Assembly (NCBI RefSeq): GCF_002234675.1
Contig: NC_019859.2
Location: 1,805,740-1,869,739 of the forward strand
DNA: 64,000 bases
Direction of reading: 5' to 3'
DNA from: Oryzias latipes
Lineage: Eukaryota; Chordata; Actinopteri; Beloniformes; Adrianichthyidae
The first letter of the stretch is position 1. Each line of letters opens with the position of its first letter. A program made the translations under genes and the position numbers. Of the stretch, positions 46,301 through 57,822 are shown in pieces. Under the pieces are notes generated by a model. That model was given only the letters and a program-made list of their open reading frames with translations, was not told the origin of the DNA and did not search any database.

Positions 46301-49300
46301 CTCCGTTTGCCCGCCGCCTGCCCCGACTCTCGTTTGGATCCTGACTAGACTCTAGTATCCTCTCTGATGCTCCCACGCTCGTCACGCTCCTCACTGACCC
46401 CTGCCTGACCTGGGTTTAGCTTTGTGGACTACTACTGCAACTGGAACCAGCTGTCTGCTCTGGGTTACAAAAAACAATCTTTGTTGCCAAGGAAATCTAA
46501 AACGTACTTTGATTTTTTCTTTTAAAAACATAGATCTGTTGGTCACCTCCAGGCAATCGAAACATAAAATTAATACTTTAGAGATAAATCCAATCGAAAA
46601 GCCTTTGTTTTGAAAAACATGTTGTAGGTTTTTTGACGGATTTTTGTTTAAATGTATAATAATATAAACGTATTTTATTTAAATGTGTATATATTTCCAT
46701 GTATCACATGGAGCTCTGAGGGTGGCAGGTGCAGAAATTGAGTGAGGGGTGTGTAGAAGCCAGTGAGGGGGCACCAGTCATGGCTTTGATTGGTTTTTAT
46801 TTTGTTTTATATTTTTACTATCTTAATTTTTCATTGTTTTGATTTTTAAAGTTTTTAAAGTTTTCTTTCGGCTTGTCTGACTGCTGTCATGTTAAGGCGC
46901 TACATGAGAAGCACCTGAAAACAGACCACCTTTCACGGCTCTTTATTTCAATTCATTTCTGTTTAAAAGTGTCCAATATTACATCACAGTTGTCTTAATG
47001 GGCGTCACTAATTGTCCAAAACATGAAATCAGATATAAAATACAACATCTGGTTGCCAGGTCAAACTGACGAAACGTAACTGAGCATCCCTGATCTCAGA
47101 CCCTCCGTATGGAAAAACTCCTAAAAAAACAGATTCCAGGGGGGAAAAAGAAGAAACCACAGGGGTGTCCACATGTAGGAGGGATCCTCCCCCAGGACGG
47201 ACAGGCGATGTAAAAAAGAATGAGCGTGTCTAACTCTACAACTACATGTTTTATTAGTCCAGCAGACGGGCTTCATCCAGATGGAACTGGAGGACGGCTT
47301 TTTAACAGAAAATCTGCTGGGAAGCATCCTGGGCCACCGCTTTGCCCTTCACACCGGCCCATTGACCACATGACTGAAGGTCATAAGGTCATATTCTAGT
47401 TCTGCGGTTACCAATCAAATATTATTTCACATTCAAATTAACCAAAACATGGAGTTAGTTCATCTAACAATCATGAACTCAAGTTATATCATGTTACATA
47501 TGAACAGGTTACCTTCTCTGTGCTGCAAACCTGGTTTTCCATTAGTAACACTAAAAACAGGTGTGTTTGTGTTTGTGTGTGTGTGTGTGAACGCCTCTCA
47601 CCTCTGTAGTGCTCCATGCGAGTGTGATGTGTGACTCCCTGCGACCTGAAGCTGAGGCTCAGGATGTATCTTGGGTCTGAACTGTCCCGGACCAGAAAGG
47701 ACCCGTCCGGTTTCCCCTTCAGCTTCATCTCGGCGTCCTCCCAGTTCATTGGACCCCAGTACCAGCCGCACTGCAGACGGACCAGCAATCGTTCAGCGAG
47801 AAAGGTTTGAACATTTATTTAGTCTCTTTTCAGTTCTTTTCAGGGTTAGTTTGGACTAACTTCCTGTTTTTTTTTTTTTTTAAAGAAATCACATGTATGT
47901 AAATATAAGTTAGTATAAATACATATAATATAATATAATATAATATAATATAATATAATATAATATAATATAATATAATATAATATAATATAATATAATA
48001 TAATATAATATAATATATTATAATGGGTTCTTGACCCAGTTTCCTTTTAACTGTCCTCAGCTTTTCTAGATTTTTAAGGTCTGACAGCCAACATTTGCTT
48101 AAGCCTTGTGCTATCCTAGGCACTTTAACATGGGGAGTTGGGTCATCTAGACCCACTAGACAGTGCGCTGAACCTTTTTTCTTCAATGATTTGTGATCTT
48201 CACTGGTGTCCATGGATTACATGAAATCTTTCCACCTTTATCCACCTTTGTCATGGTAGGGAGAACACGTCAATGTGAGGGTGGGGTCATTTAAGACAGC
48301 ACAAGGGTTAATGTACCTGCAGGTCAGGACAGAAACACTGGGGGGGGGGGGGGGGGGGGGGGGGTGGCGGCCTCATTATGGATAATATTCCTGCAGAACT
48401 GTGCATGACACCAGACTTTCACAGTTTCAAATGTCAACTAAACACTAAACTTTTTAGAATGGCTTTATGTATTTAATTTCTTTTTGTAATGTTATACAGT
48501 TTTTGTAAATTTTTGTTTGGCCAAATATAAACTTTATTTTGTCTTCCTGAAGGAGTTTGAAAGTTCATTTCTGTCTCATTTTAACTTCTAATGCTATTTT
48601 CTTTTGTTGAGTTAGTTCAGACTAACTTCCTGTTTTATTTTGAAGGGAAGCCGTGTGTCTGTACTCTTTCCTGTTTGTCAGACCTGGCTTCTGCTTTTGC
48701 ACATTTCAGCAGTTTCTTATAGTTAGTTACGTCTTTTCGGTAGAGACTGATCTTAGTCTTGATTCTGGCTTTCTGTCAGTGATTATTGCTGCATGAAAAT
48801 AATGTTCCTGTCAAAGTTAAGATAATATTCTGGATAAAAACACACAACCTATTGAAAAATACAGCATCCGACCACCCATCTATCCCATCATGTGAAAGTC
48901 TGATCACCATAGTTGCTATGGTGACCTTTTTATACAGGATTGGTGTTTTCCAAACTGATTTTTAAAAAGACAAAAGGCTTTGGTTTACTCTTTATTTGAG
49001 CTTAAGGAGTTATAGAGTTTTTCTCAAACAAAACTAAACAAAAAGTGTTATTTTATAGATTTAAACGATCCTGTTAGACTCTGTGTGAAGTGAAGCGGAT
49101 CAACCCTAGATCTGTTTAAACAAAAGGCACAACTGGAGCGGATTGCTGACTTTGAGAAGCGACGTTTCTGGATCGCGATGTTCTGCTCTGACCGAACATC
49201 TGGATTTCTGGTTTTCACCCACGCCGTGTCCGCTCCTCTTCAATGCAACCAGAGCTTCACTCGCCTCGTTTCCAGGAACTTTGTTCAATTCTTACAGTTT

Positions 49301-52300
49301 GGTTATTGATCAGCCCCGAGGCGTTTGCTAAAAGCAAAAACATCCCTGACCGACTGCTTAGTCTCCTGACGCGGTTTGTTTTTGAGCTCAGACAGAAAAA
49401 AGAATCATCTGAGCTGACTGTCACCAAGAACTGTGATTGGCTGATGCCTTCACAAAATCAAGTCCAAGCAGCTCACAGACAGATCAGAACATTTTTGAAT
49501 CTAAGTCTTTTTATTATAAAATTATAATCATTAGTAGACGGTCTGTTACGTGAAATCCTCCGACTAAAAACTACAACACATGACGAGCAGCAACTGTTTT
49601 ACCTTTTCCAGCTCTCTTAGACTGGCAGTGAAGTTGCTGGCTTCAGACCGCCGCAGCGCACAGAGGACGGGAGGCGGAGCCTGTCTGGCGGGAAGTGGAG
49701 CGTCAGCAGGCGACGGGTTGGAATGAGGGAGGGCTCGCAGGAAAGCGTCTGATTCAGAGACGTAAAAAAGACACAAGAAAAGAGTTTCTAACCAACAAAA
49801 ACATCACAATTTTAGAGTTTATCCCCCCCCCCAAAAAAATCCCCTCAACTCTGACACATCAGCCCACATCTTACCATTGAGACTGAGGCTGTGCTGGATG
49901 GTGGCGTGGGAGGGAGGAGGGGGAGGCGGGAGAGGCAAGGGGAGGGACTGCAGGGAGGCGCCCATGACGCTCACTAAGAAGGAGCCGGGCTGAGGCCCGG
50001 CTATGTCGTCTGTGAGGATGACAGGAGGGACGGAGGAGAGACGGGACAAAAGAAGGAAGGAGTCAGGAGAGGAGGATTTCTGAGCAGCATCAGCGTCAGA
50101 CAGACAAACCGAACCCAAACCGTCCGGTTACGGGGGATCCAGACACTCACTTTCACCACAATTTGGCCAAATCTCTAATTTTGGGGTTTTGTTTTGTTTG
50201 GGTTGGATCTGTGTTTTACAAAATTACAACAAAAAGCTACAAAAATCCATTTTTAGACCGCAGATCACAAATAACAGTGAATACTAAGCCTAAATCATAA
50301 AACCTATTTTTTAAATTAACCACAACATGTGTTTGAAACTGTCAAAGTAAAAGTACTGGCATGCAGTCGAGATCCAACGATCCACTTTCCAGCGGCTTCA
50401 GAACCATAAAGACATTTATTTAACCTCTGACACACACGAACATGGCAGCTAAGACGGCAGAACAAAACGATGAATTCCTATTGTTGAAATATCAGTAAAT
50501 ATTCATCATGAGGCATCCACATCATGTGTGGGACTCACAGTGAGAAGGCGCCTTTAAAAGGTCAGAAAACAAACAGTTTCAGGAATTTAACATTACATAT
50601 TCCTCTGCTGCCCTTAACCCAGGGCTCAACCCGTCACACTCTCATACATTTATTCAAACCAATTCTCTAAGAGAAGCTAGATTTTCTCTTTTTCATCTCT
50701 CTGTCGTTGAATCCTCCAGGTTTAAATGAAGTTTGGTCTCCACCAATCAGATTACAGCAGATTCCTAAAACGTGTCTGCGTCTGAACGGAGCAGAATGGT
50801 GAAGGAAACCGCTTCCTGTCGGGATGTTTGCGCTGGAATGACAAAAACGCGGACATGTACATTCAATCAGGACGGAAAAAAAGTACCCAACAGGCTGAGA
50901 CTTCGGCGTGGAGGAGGGGGAGGAGTCGGAGGGTGTGGCGTGATCGTCCCTCGCCGAGAAATATCCACGTCCACCAAAGAAACGGTCTCACCTGAAGCCA
51001 GAAACAGATTTTTTTTTTGAATTGATGAAAAGCAAAACCACAACGTAAACTGCAGGGGAAAAATGGAAAAAAATCCTATTTTCTATGCAGAGATTTTCTG
51101 AAAGTGCACCAAGCAGGATGTTTATGGAGAATTACACCCAGCTAATCAGCACAAATGACTGCAATAAAGAAACACATCCAATCCCAAGTTAATTGAGACG
51201 CTGCAGGTTCTCTGTTTACCAAAACGGCGTTCAGCAGTCGGTTTCTGGCATCAGAGGAAGCCAAATCAGACGCTAAGAGCAAAACGCCACTAAAGAGAAC
51301 CGTCCACCGACTGCAGCCGGTTTGGTTTCAGATCCAACCTGAACCGTTTCATACGTCCATCAAGTTCTTCTGCTGCTTATCTGTCATCTGTGTTTGAAAG
51401 ACTGTGAAGCCCCACGGAGACGTCTCCAAGCTGAAATCTGCTGCATGAATAAAAAACGCGGCACGGCTTTCCATCTGCCGCCCACCTCTGACTTCTCCAC
51501 CTCTGCCAGGAAAACAGCTGGGGCTTTTATTTTTCACTTTCAATCTGCTGTCCTGCCTTTGAGTCCAGCTGCCACTTCTCCTAAAGAAGCTCCGCAAAAC
51601 TGGAAGAAGAAAAAAAAAGCTTCTGGATTTGTTTTTGTGTGGTTTTTTTAGTCAGGATTTAACCACAGCAGGGGGAATAAAATCACAAACTCCTGCAGCA
51701 GACAAACAATTATTTACACCTTTTTGAATGTGATCCCACACTGGAATATTATTTTAATGAACGCTAACAGAAAGGGCTTTGAACTTCATCACCAAAAAGT
51801 TTGGATCAAAAGCTGCAGACTCTCCGCATGGAGAGGATTTGAAGAAAAGAAACTGTGAGTCCACTCCTGAAGCCTGAGTCACATGCACGCATGCATGAGG
51901 GTCGTACGGCCACCTCAAGGTGGAAATGGAACATACCATCGTCACGCGTGTGGTATGACAAAGTGTGCATTGTCAGAAATGAACTCACAAGGGGGAAGCC
52001 TGAACCGCGGTTCAGGCTTCCCCCTTGTGAGTTCATTTCTGATAATGCACACTTTGAAGGCCATTAACCCGCCTATACCATGGTCACTTACAAAAGAAAT
52101 ACATTTTCAACCAGTTTGTAGTCATTTATTCTTGTTATTTTTACGGTTTGGATCGCCTTTTTTCACAAAAAGCGGACTATTTGTTACGTGGTGCCCCTTT
52201 ACCTCGGGTGCAGTAGCAAAGGAGAGCAACATCTATGTTGATGGTCACGATGAGTTCAACTGCTTGTTTTTGTCCAGATGATACAGAGATACAGAACATT

Positions 52301-55300
52301 TAAATTACGTGACCGGAACTTCTTTTTCACTTTTTTAATGCACACCTAGCAGCCAATCAGAAAAAAAGTAGTTCCGGTCACATGTATCACTGCGCCGGCT
52401 TCTCACAAAACAAACTTTAGCTTCATCGTCTGGACAAAAACAAGCGGTTAGAGGGGAACTTTCTGTTTCTCTCTGAGCTGATGCTTTACTTAACCCATCG
52501 TGATGGGTTAAGTAAAGTAAGCACATGTATCTCTTTCCTTTGTTGAGGTCCGCGCTGGCAAGCTACCGTGACAACGCGCCGCACCACAAATCGTCCACAT
52601 TTTGTGAAAAAAAGCGATCCAAACCAAAGAAATACCAAGAATAAAGTACAGAAAACTGGTTGAATATTTATTTCTTTATATAGGCGGGTTAATGGCCTTC
52701 AAGGTGTGCATTATCAGAAATAAAACTGTAATCAGGGACAGGAAACTCCGTCATACGTGAACATACATACCGTATGTGGAAAAAGTGTGAAAATACGTGG
52801 TCTTTGCGTGAAATCCTCACAGATGCATCACAAATGAACCACATTAAAACCACCGAAGAAGTACGAATGAACCACGCAAACAACACCTAAACTATTGTTG
52901 TAGCATTGGGCTGTTTAAGGACATTCATTCATCTTCTAAGCCGTTTGGTCCCTTTCGGAGTCGCTATATAAATAAATAAAATTAAATAAAGTTGAATCGA
53001 ATTGAACGTAAAACATGAACCACGCCTGATTATTGTGCTGTTTAAATCCAATTCAATGTTGATTCGTGGGACAATTACGCAATTTGAGCGTGAGAAGTGC
53101 GCCGTATGCGCACATCACAGTCCGCAGATTTGGGCTGAAAAGATGAAATATCCATACGTGCGACACGCCTGCCTTCCATCCATACTGTGCACGAACATTT
53201 TCTCTCTACAGGGTCAACGAGCGATCGGCGACCTTGATATTTCATACATGTTTGACCATTTTGCACTTGCAGAAAACCGCGTAACTGTCCACCCGTAAGG
53301 GCAGAGGTGACAAAGGCGTTAATGTTTGGACACCCAAACTGTTAGCTACTCCAGAATTTGGACGGTTGCTCTGAATCAGACTGAAAAGTCTGAAGAGCTC
53401 ACAGCAGGTTCATTAAAAAAAAACAACGTATCTTTAGAATAGCAGAGAAGGTCTGGCAACTGACCGGAACTTTAAGAAACATGATGCTAAAAGAACTGTT
53501 ACCTCCAGAGGAAGTGAACAGGGAAATTCTGAGTCACATCTGCAGGAAATCAGAAGGAAATAAACTCCTGAAACTCTGTGAAACCCCTGCCCAAAAAAAG
53601 ATGACAGTCATTTTAACGATGAATGGAAGAACTCGAGTCTGAAACTTCAAGCTCATGAAGCAATAATCATGACTCCTCATCACCAAAAAACAGAGATAAC
53701 CGAAGTCCGCCAAGAGTCTCAACGTGTCTTACAGTCCTGACAAACTGGAATGAGAGAGAAAAGCTCCTGGAAAACTCCTGGACGCTGTTCAGCCGTCCCA
53801 AGAACAGATATGTGTCGCTGAGAACAAGCCTGCAAAGGCCGTGAAAGTCCAGCTGAAGGACTAGAGTCTGTGAGAGCAGAGCTCCGTGTCCCAACAGCAC
53901 ACTCATCCTCCCGATGAAGAGGAAACCGAATTCCTCTCTGTGAGCAGCGGTGAATCTAAGGATGTGTTCAGACTGGAAAAGCCTGTTGGTCCGGACCGAG
54001 TCCTGAAACTTGCACCTTAATTCCTGAGAGTAAGTAATGAGGAACAGAAACAGGTTTCTGTCCACTGTTGACAGAAATTCCTCAGAATCTTTTTGATACT
54101 TTTTCAAGTTTGGACTAAAGTCATTAAATAGTTGGACAACTTTCCCACCAACGGACATATCTGACGTCTCTTACGTCCATCTCAGATGTGGACATTTGGT
54201 TCACGTTTTTAAATTCTGTTCACTTTAGACACTCTTGTGTAATTACATCATCCCATTCTGAGCGTTTGTTTCCTTTTTAATGTTTAAGTACGTTTTTATC
54301 TGCTCCTCTCATCTTTGGTTTGAGTCTCAATCGTTTCCTGCAGCTCAGCGACTGTCAGACCTTCTGTTTCCTTCTCTTGAACTGAGCTGATCTGATCAAC
54401 TTCTTCAAAGTTTTCATGCATCAGCCACAGGTTTTAGTGCAGAGGGGAAGCTGGAGCGGCTCTTACCGGTGAAAGCAGAGAGGGAGGCTGAGAGGGAGGC
54501 AGGGTTGAAGGCACTTTGGGCCCTGGTCAGTCTGGGATGGATGTGGCTGCAGGAGAGACATCCAGAAGATGAAGAAGAAGAATGTGAGAAGACAGCAGGA
54601 GCGTTAGTGCAGCAGCAGCAGAGCCTGGGAGGATACGCATCAATCCTGCAGCGTCTGTTTGGCTGAAGCTCTTAAGTTCTGACTCTGGAGGCTTTTGAAG
54701 AAATGTTTTTTTAATCGCAGCCTTCTGTCGGTGTGCTGCTTAACAGGAGGACAGACCACAAAGGTCTAAAAACTCCCTACATCTGACAGCACGAAAATGT
54801 TTGGAAAGTAGATAGAAGAGGAGCTCAGAAGCATCGACTCGTCAGAAACTCACCTGAAATCTATTGTCTAACTAGAAGGAGCTGCGTTTCCAGAAGAACA
54901 TGCAGGATTGATGCTGTATTACTGAATGAAAATGAAACTTAAAGGGTAATAATTGGCACAAAATAAAGAAAGAAATGATCAAAGTTGACCATAAGTAAAG
55001 TGAAAACAGTACAATAACAAAAATATATGAGTTTGTGAAAAATGCCAGAGCCGGGTCTCGAACCCGCGAGCTTCTGCATCCAGGATTCCCCATGAATTTC
55101 AATGGAGGCAAAGAATCCTGGAAATCCTGGAATATCTTGAAAAGTTCAAGGATTTGAAGGACCAAAAGTCACAGCTGGAAAAAGCTGAAAGAGCTGAACA
55201 TTTGAGTAGTTGGATGTTAAAATAGCTGAAAAATTGTAGAAGGAGTTAAGCACCAAAAGAAAAAGAAAAAAAATGGCGGATGATACTAGAATAAAGAAAG

Positions 55301-56809
55301 AGAAACAGGAAAAACAACGGAGCATTCAACCAATGAGTGAGAGCAGATATTTCACTGTGACATGCATTAGTGATAGGCTCGTTTTGGGGGTGTCCTCTGA
55401 GTGTCCCACCTGTCTGGGTCGTGCTCTCCGCAGGGGGAACCCGCCATGTCCACCAGACTCCCAGCGGAGGACACCGAGTAGGCCACGGACGGCCTCTTGT
55501 CCAGGAGGTGGCTGGAGCCGCTGCAGCTCTTAGTCCGGAACAGTTTACTGAGCCGCAGCTTCAGCGAGCCCTTTTTGGACTTCCCCGGGACTTTCAGCGT
55601 CGGAGTCCGCGGCGCGCTGGCGCACCGCTCGGGCCGCCTGCCCGGCGTCGACGCCTGGCTCGGGTTCGGGCTCGCGGCCCAGGGGGGGGTCCGGACGGGG
55701 GCGGGGTGGTGCGCCGCGCACACCTGAGCCGCCGCCCCCGCCTCCGGGGCGGGCTCCTCCACCTGCCTCCTCAGCTCCACCTGGAAGCTGCTGATGGAGA
55801 AGGCTCCGGTCATCTTCTGGACCACCTCGCGCTTCCGGTGGAGGAGAAAGTCTCGGCGTCCGTCCTCGTCCTCCGCCTGGTCCTCCGGGCAGCCGTCCAT
55901 GCCCAGCCCGTCCCCGCTGCCCAGCCCCTCCAGCACCAGCAGGGCATCGCTGGTCTCCGTGGGGTCGTCTCCGGGCGGCACCCCCGCCGCCCCCGACCTG
56001 TGCGCGCCCTGACACGAGCACTGCGGGAGCTCCCCCGCCTTGAACAGCATCTTGGGGACCGCGCCGACTCCCAGCTCCCCGAACCTCCGCGCCAGCTCGA
56101 ACACGGCCCCGTCCCGGTCCGCCGCGCCGCATCCCCACGCGGAGCTCACCACGGTGAGCGGGGTGGACCTGTCCGACAGAACGGGCCACTCCGGCGGGGA
56201 GGCGAGGAGCCGATGCCGGCGGCACAGCTCCGTGGCTCCCGGTCCCTCGGCCGGAACGGAGAGCGGCGGCGGGGCTCTCCATCCGGGGTCCTGCGGGTCC
56301 TGCTGCCGCTGCTGCGCGTCCGTCAGGCTGCGGGGGTTGTTGTTGGCGGCCGGGCCGGAGCCCGCGCTCTGCTCCAGCGCATCCCGCGGCGGATTCAGCT
56401 CCAAAATGCCCTCCCCGTTCCGAATGATGTTGGAGAAAACGAGCAGCTGAGGCCGCAGGCCGGAGCTGGGGGCGAAGTCGAAGCCCTGGGCCTCCACGGA
56501 GCTCTGCTGAGGAGGAGCCGCGGACAGCGGGGCTCGGCCCTCCGTGCCCCCGGCGTCAGGTGCAGCCGTGCCGTCGCCGCTCGGCGGAGCTTTGTTCAGG
56601 AATCCGCTGGGATGCTCGAGGCCCGCGGGGTCTCGGCCGATGTCCAAGCCCGCCTTGACGCCGCTGTGAGCCAGGACCTCCTTCCCCAGCCCCGACACGA
56701 CTCCTCCCGGCGGCACATTCCCGTTTTCTGCGTCCAAGCGGTCGTCCTCGGCCGCGGAAACCAGGCGCATCAACACAAAGTCGGGCGACATATCTTGCGC
56801 GTTGTTCAT
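40399..56809 (-). CDS. socs7: Suppressor of cytokine signalling 7, 9 coding exons, 806 aa
   Basis: Cytoplasmic adaptor that binds phosphotyrosine targets by its SH2 domain and recruits Elongin B/C-Cullin 5 by its SOCS box. Coding exons: 56809-55410, 54546-54467, 50991-50887, 50009-49875, 49748-49603, 47770-47602, 43426-43298, 42283-42148, 40519-40399 (stop TAG 40401-40399). Introns are GT-AG and the phases sum to 807 codons. The SH2 domain starts at about C623 (CGWYWGPMNWEDAEMK), with phosphotyrosine Arg R650 in FLVRDSS. The BC box SLQHLCRFCI is at 742-751 and the Cul5-type LPLP at 763-766. Proline stretches PHPPTPPPPPRR (exon 3) and LPLPLPPPPPPS (exon 4) fit the Nck/SH3-binding role of the human protein. 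Exon 1 carries the conserved block DPTETSDALLVLEGL. The chosen ATG begins MNNAQDMSPDF; the frame stays open upstream to about 57094, so the true start could be earlier. Human SOCS7 is 581 aa; the extra length is N-terminal. Confidence 0.95.
40520..42147. other. socs7 intron 8 with LINE tail and palindrome
   Basis: It contains (AAGCC)n at about 41274-41295; a LINE 3' tail (AAAACTTTGAGTAACAAAAG, then AAACTTTGATTTGATTTG) at about 41765-41822; and a perfect inverted repeat at 42035-42081 close to the exon 8 donor. Confidence 0.55.
42035..42081. repeat. Perfect 23-bp inverted repeat, 1-bp centre
   Basis: Arms 42035-42057 and 42059-42081 pair without mismatch around G42058 (ACATACCTGACATG against CATGTCAGGTATGT). 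It lies 67-113 nt into socs7 intron 8 from the exon 8 splice donor. Confidence 0.9.
43650..43768 (-). repeat. tRNA-derived SINE head
   Basis: Reading minus, CAGCTCAGTGGTCTAGTGGG then AGAGTGTCC (A-box like) and GAGTCAAATCC (B-box like) form a pol III-type promoter pair of tRNA-derived SINEs. In socs7 intron 6. Confidence 0.45.
44010..44105 (-). repeat. SINE/LINE tail fragment
   Basis: Plus strand ACCCGCTGAAGCCCTTTCAG and GGTTGCTGGAGCCTATCCCA are the common fish tail words. In socs7 intron 6. Confidence 0.45.
45705..45995 (-). repeat. Inverted partial copy (E4) of the E1 family
   Basis: Reading minus, CAAGATGGTTGTCTCCTC, then GAGGTCAAAGGTCAATGAAG, and the far end GGCCATCCCATAATGATTT parallel 31318-31540 of E1. 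It lies in socs7 intron 6. Confidence 0.55.
46000..46420 (+). repeat. Unclassified CT-rich segment, possible interspersed repeat
   Basis: GC- and CT-rich block (TCTCCCCCTCCGGTCACCGG, TCCCAGCAACCCCGGCCC) contrasting with its AT-rich surroundings. It looks like dispersed fish repeat sequence but I cannot name it. No splice-flanked ORF. Confidence 0.3.
46935..47205 (-). mobile_element. LINE 3'-tail fragment in socs7 intron 6
   Basis: Reading minus, GGGGGAGGATCCCTCCTACA, then TGTGGTTTCTTC, GGAGTTTTTCCATACGGAGG, and a GAAATGAATTGAAATAAAGA end. Same 3' end class as 4145-4365. Confidence 0.6.
47923..48022. repeat. (AATAT)n pentanucleotide array
   Basis: About 100 bp of near-perfect TAATA/AATAT pentamers in socs7 intron 5, about 80 bp from MITE copy B. 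Confidence 0.9.
48103..48307 (-). mobile_element. piggyBac-like MITE, copy B
   Basis: Same family as copy A in reverse orientation, flanked by TTAA on both sides (48099-48102 and 48308-48311). It lies in socs7 intron 5, just beside an (AATAT)n array. Confidence 0.75.
48340..48364 (+). repeat. Poly-G tract, about 25 G
   Basis: Uninterrupted G after AAACACT, about 30 bp beyond MITE copy B. In the socs7 transcript it is poly-C. Confidence 0.85.
51959..52056. repeat. 98-bp palindrome, zero spacer
   Basis: Arms of 49 bp pair around the centre 52007/52008 (TGAACCG|CGGTTCA) with a single mismatch (52043 against 51972). It lies in socs7 intron 2. Its right arm overlaps the terminal repeat of the fold-back element that follows. 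Confidence 0.95.
52034..52722. mobile_element. Fold-back element of about 690 bp with long inverted ends
   Basis: The left end TTTCTGATAATGCACAC then TTGAAGGCCATTAACCCGCC (52036-52074) is repeated inverted at 52681-52720 with about one mismatch. Nested inside are further inverted pairs: GATCGCCTTTTTTCACAAAA against its complement near 52600-52620, GTGACCGGAACTTC (52309) against AGTTCCGGTCAC (52370), and a perfect palindrome at 52484-52517. It has no transposase ORF and no clear target duplication. Confidence 0.7.
52745..53285 (+). repeat. ACGTA-rich interspersed repeat, copy 2
   Basis: CGTCATACGTGAACATACAT, ACGTGGTCTTTGCGTGAAAT and CACAAATGAACCACATTAAA parallel the 58.7-kb copy. The fold-back element sits directly at its left side. 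In socs7 intron 2. Confidence 0.65.
53290..54460. other. Remainder of socs7 intron 2
   Basis: One minus ORF of 163 codons (53667-54158) is open but Leu/Phe/Ser-biased and has no recognisable domain or splice context. No exon is supported here. Confidence 0.4.
55040..55090 (-). repeat. tRNA-like 3' half, probably SINE-derived
   Basis: Reading minus, AGCTCGCGGGTTCGAGACCC then GGCTCTGGC contains a canonical B box GGTTCGAGAC and a T-arm-like stem. The 5' half and anticodon arm are not evident, so it is not a tRNA gene. In socs7 intron 1. Confidence 0.45.
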
Positions 56810-57260
56810 AATTATTCGACAGCGGATCCGGATTAGCGTCGATCTGCGTTCACATAGCTCACCGCGGGGATGTGGCTCCGGTGATAAAGAAAGGGCCAAA
56901 CCGCTGCTGCCGCGCGCGCGGTCTGCGAGCGCAAAAAGGATCGGAGGCGACTCCCTCCCTCCCCCCTCCCGCTCTCCTACCACCGGGCAGCATCCATGTG
57001 TGAATGATCGGACAAACGACTGCGGTTCGCTCCCGGCGGCGGCAGGCCGGCCCCGGGTCAGACATGCGGTCTGGTTTCCGGCTCCCGGACTCAAAAACAG
57101 AGGAGTCTCCGGTCAGCGAGCGCCGTCTGCCTCCCCGGTTCCCAGCCAGGCCCCACCCGCTCCGCCCGTAACGCCGCTCCATGAGCACCAATGATGAGAG
57201 CCATAAATTCAGCAGTGGCGCTTTAACATCCCAGACTGGGTTCCCGCCTCAGCCTCGCGG
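55480..57260 (-). promoter_or_regulatory. socs7: CpG island over socs7 exon 1 and promoter
   Basis: CpG-dense sequence (CCGCGCGCGCGG near 56910, many GGCGG/CCGCC words) covers exon 1 and about 450 bp upstream, in sharp contrast to AT-rich flanks. Long shadow ORFs on the other strand arise from the GC content. It is likely the transcription start region; the exact site is not readable. Confidence 0.65.
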
Positions 57261-57547
57261 TGACTCTGTGCTGCTGATGGCATTTCCCCACAGAACACAA
57301 CAACAAACACAAAACAACAACACAAAGAAACAGGAATTGTGTTAGTTTCAGCTGCTTTGGGATCCACGTTCTCTTCAAATCGACTTAATTTAACTAATCA
57401 ATTAATTCATTAGAAAAGTGGGATTTCATGCTGACTAATGGGTGGATTATGATCAGACACACGTTTCCTCTTTTAATTTCTCCTAAACTTATTTGAAACC
57501 AACTTTCCCCTCAATACAGATTGAAGCTGAGATGAAATTTATGATAT

Positions 57548-57822
57548 TTTATAGTGCTTATGTGGTGTAGTGGTTAGCACTCTGGCAGGGAGAAGGCTCT
57601 GGTTTAAATCCTTTCTGCCCAGAGTTTGCATGTTCTCCTCGTGCAGGCGTTGGTTTTCTCCAAAAGAGTCCAAAAACATGCTTCATGGGTTCATTGGTGT
57701 CTCTGAATTGCCCCTAGGTGTGCATGTGAGTGTGTGGCCCTGTGACAGACGGGTGAGCCCGTCTGGGATAGGCTCCAGCAACCATGTGACCCTGATAGGG
57801 ATTCACAAGTTCTGAAGATGGA
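57548..57822 (+). mobile_element. tRNA-derived SINE
   Basis: The head GTGGTGTAGTGGTTAGCACT (A-box) and TGGTTTAAATCC (B-box-like) is followed by GTTTGCATGTTCTCCTCGTG, CCTGTGACAGACGGGTGAGC and GGGATAGGCTCCAGCAACCA. This is the order seen in fish HE1/V-type SINEs. It is upstream of socs7. Confidence 0.8.

Noticed and set aside
47121-47327. Second Harbinger transposase fragment at 47 kb
   Set aside because: The apparent LGEDPSYMWTP peptide is translated LINE 3'-tail DNA, not transposase; the same tail interrupts the 4.3-kb copy.
53667-54158. 163-codon minus ORF in socs7 intron 2
   Set aside because: Leu/Phe/Ser-biased, no domain, no splice or start context; kept only as a note.
55045-55085. Complete tRNA gene
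   Set aside because: Only the B-box and T-arm half is tRNA-like; no A-box, anticodon arm or acceptor pairing was found.
55370-56836. 488-codon plus-strand ORF opposite socs7 exon 1
   Set aside because: Arg/Gly/Pro-rich shadow of GC-rich coding DNA; no recognisable domain, and the minus strand is clearly Socs7.
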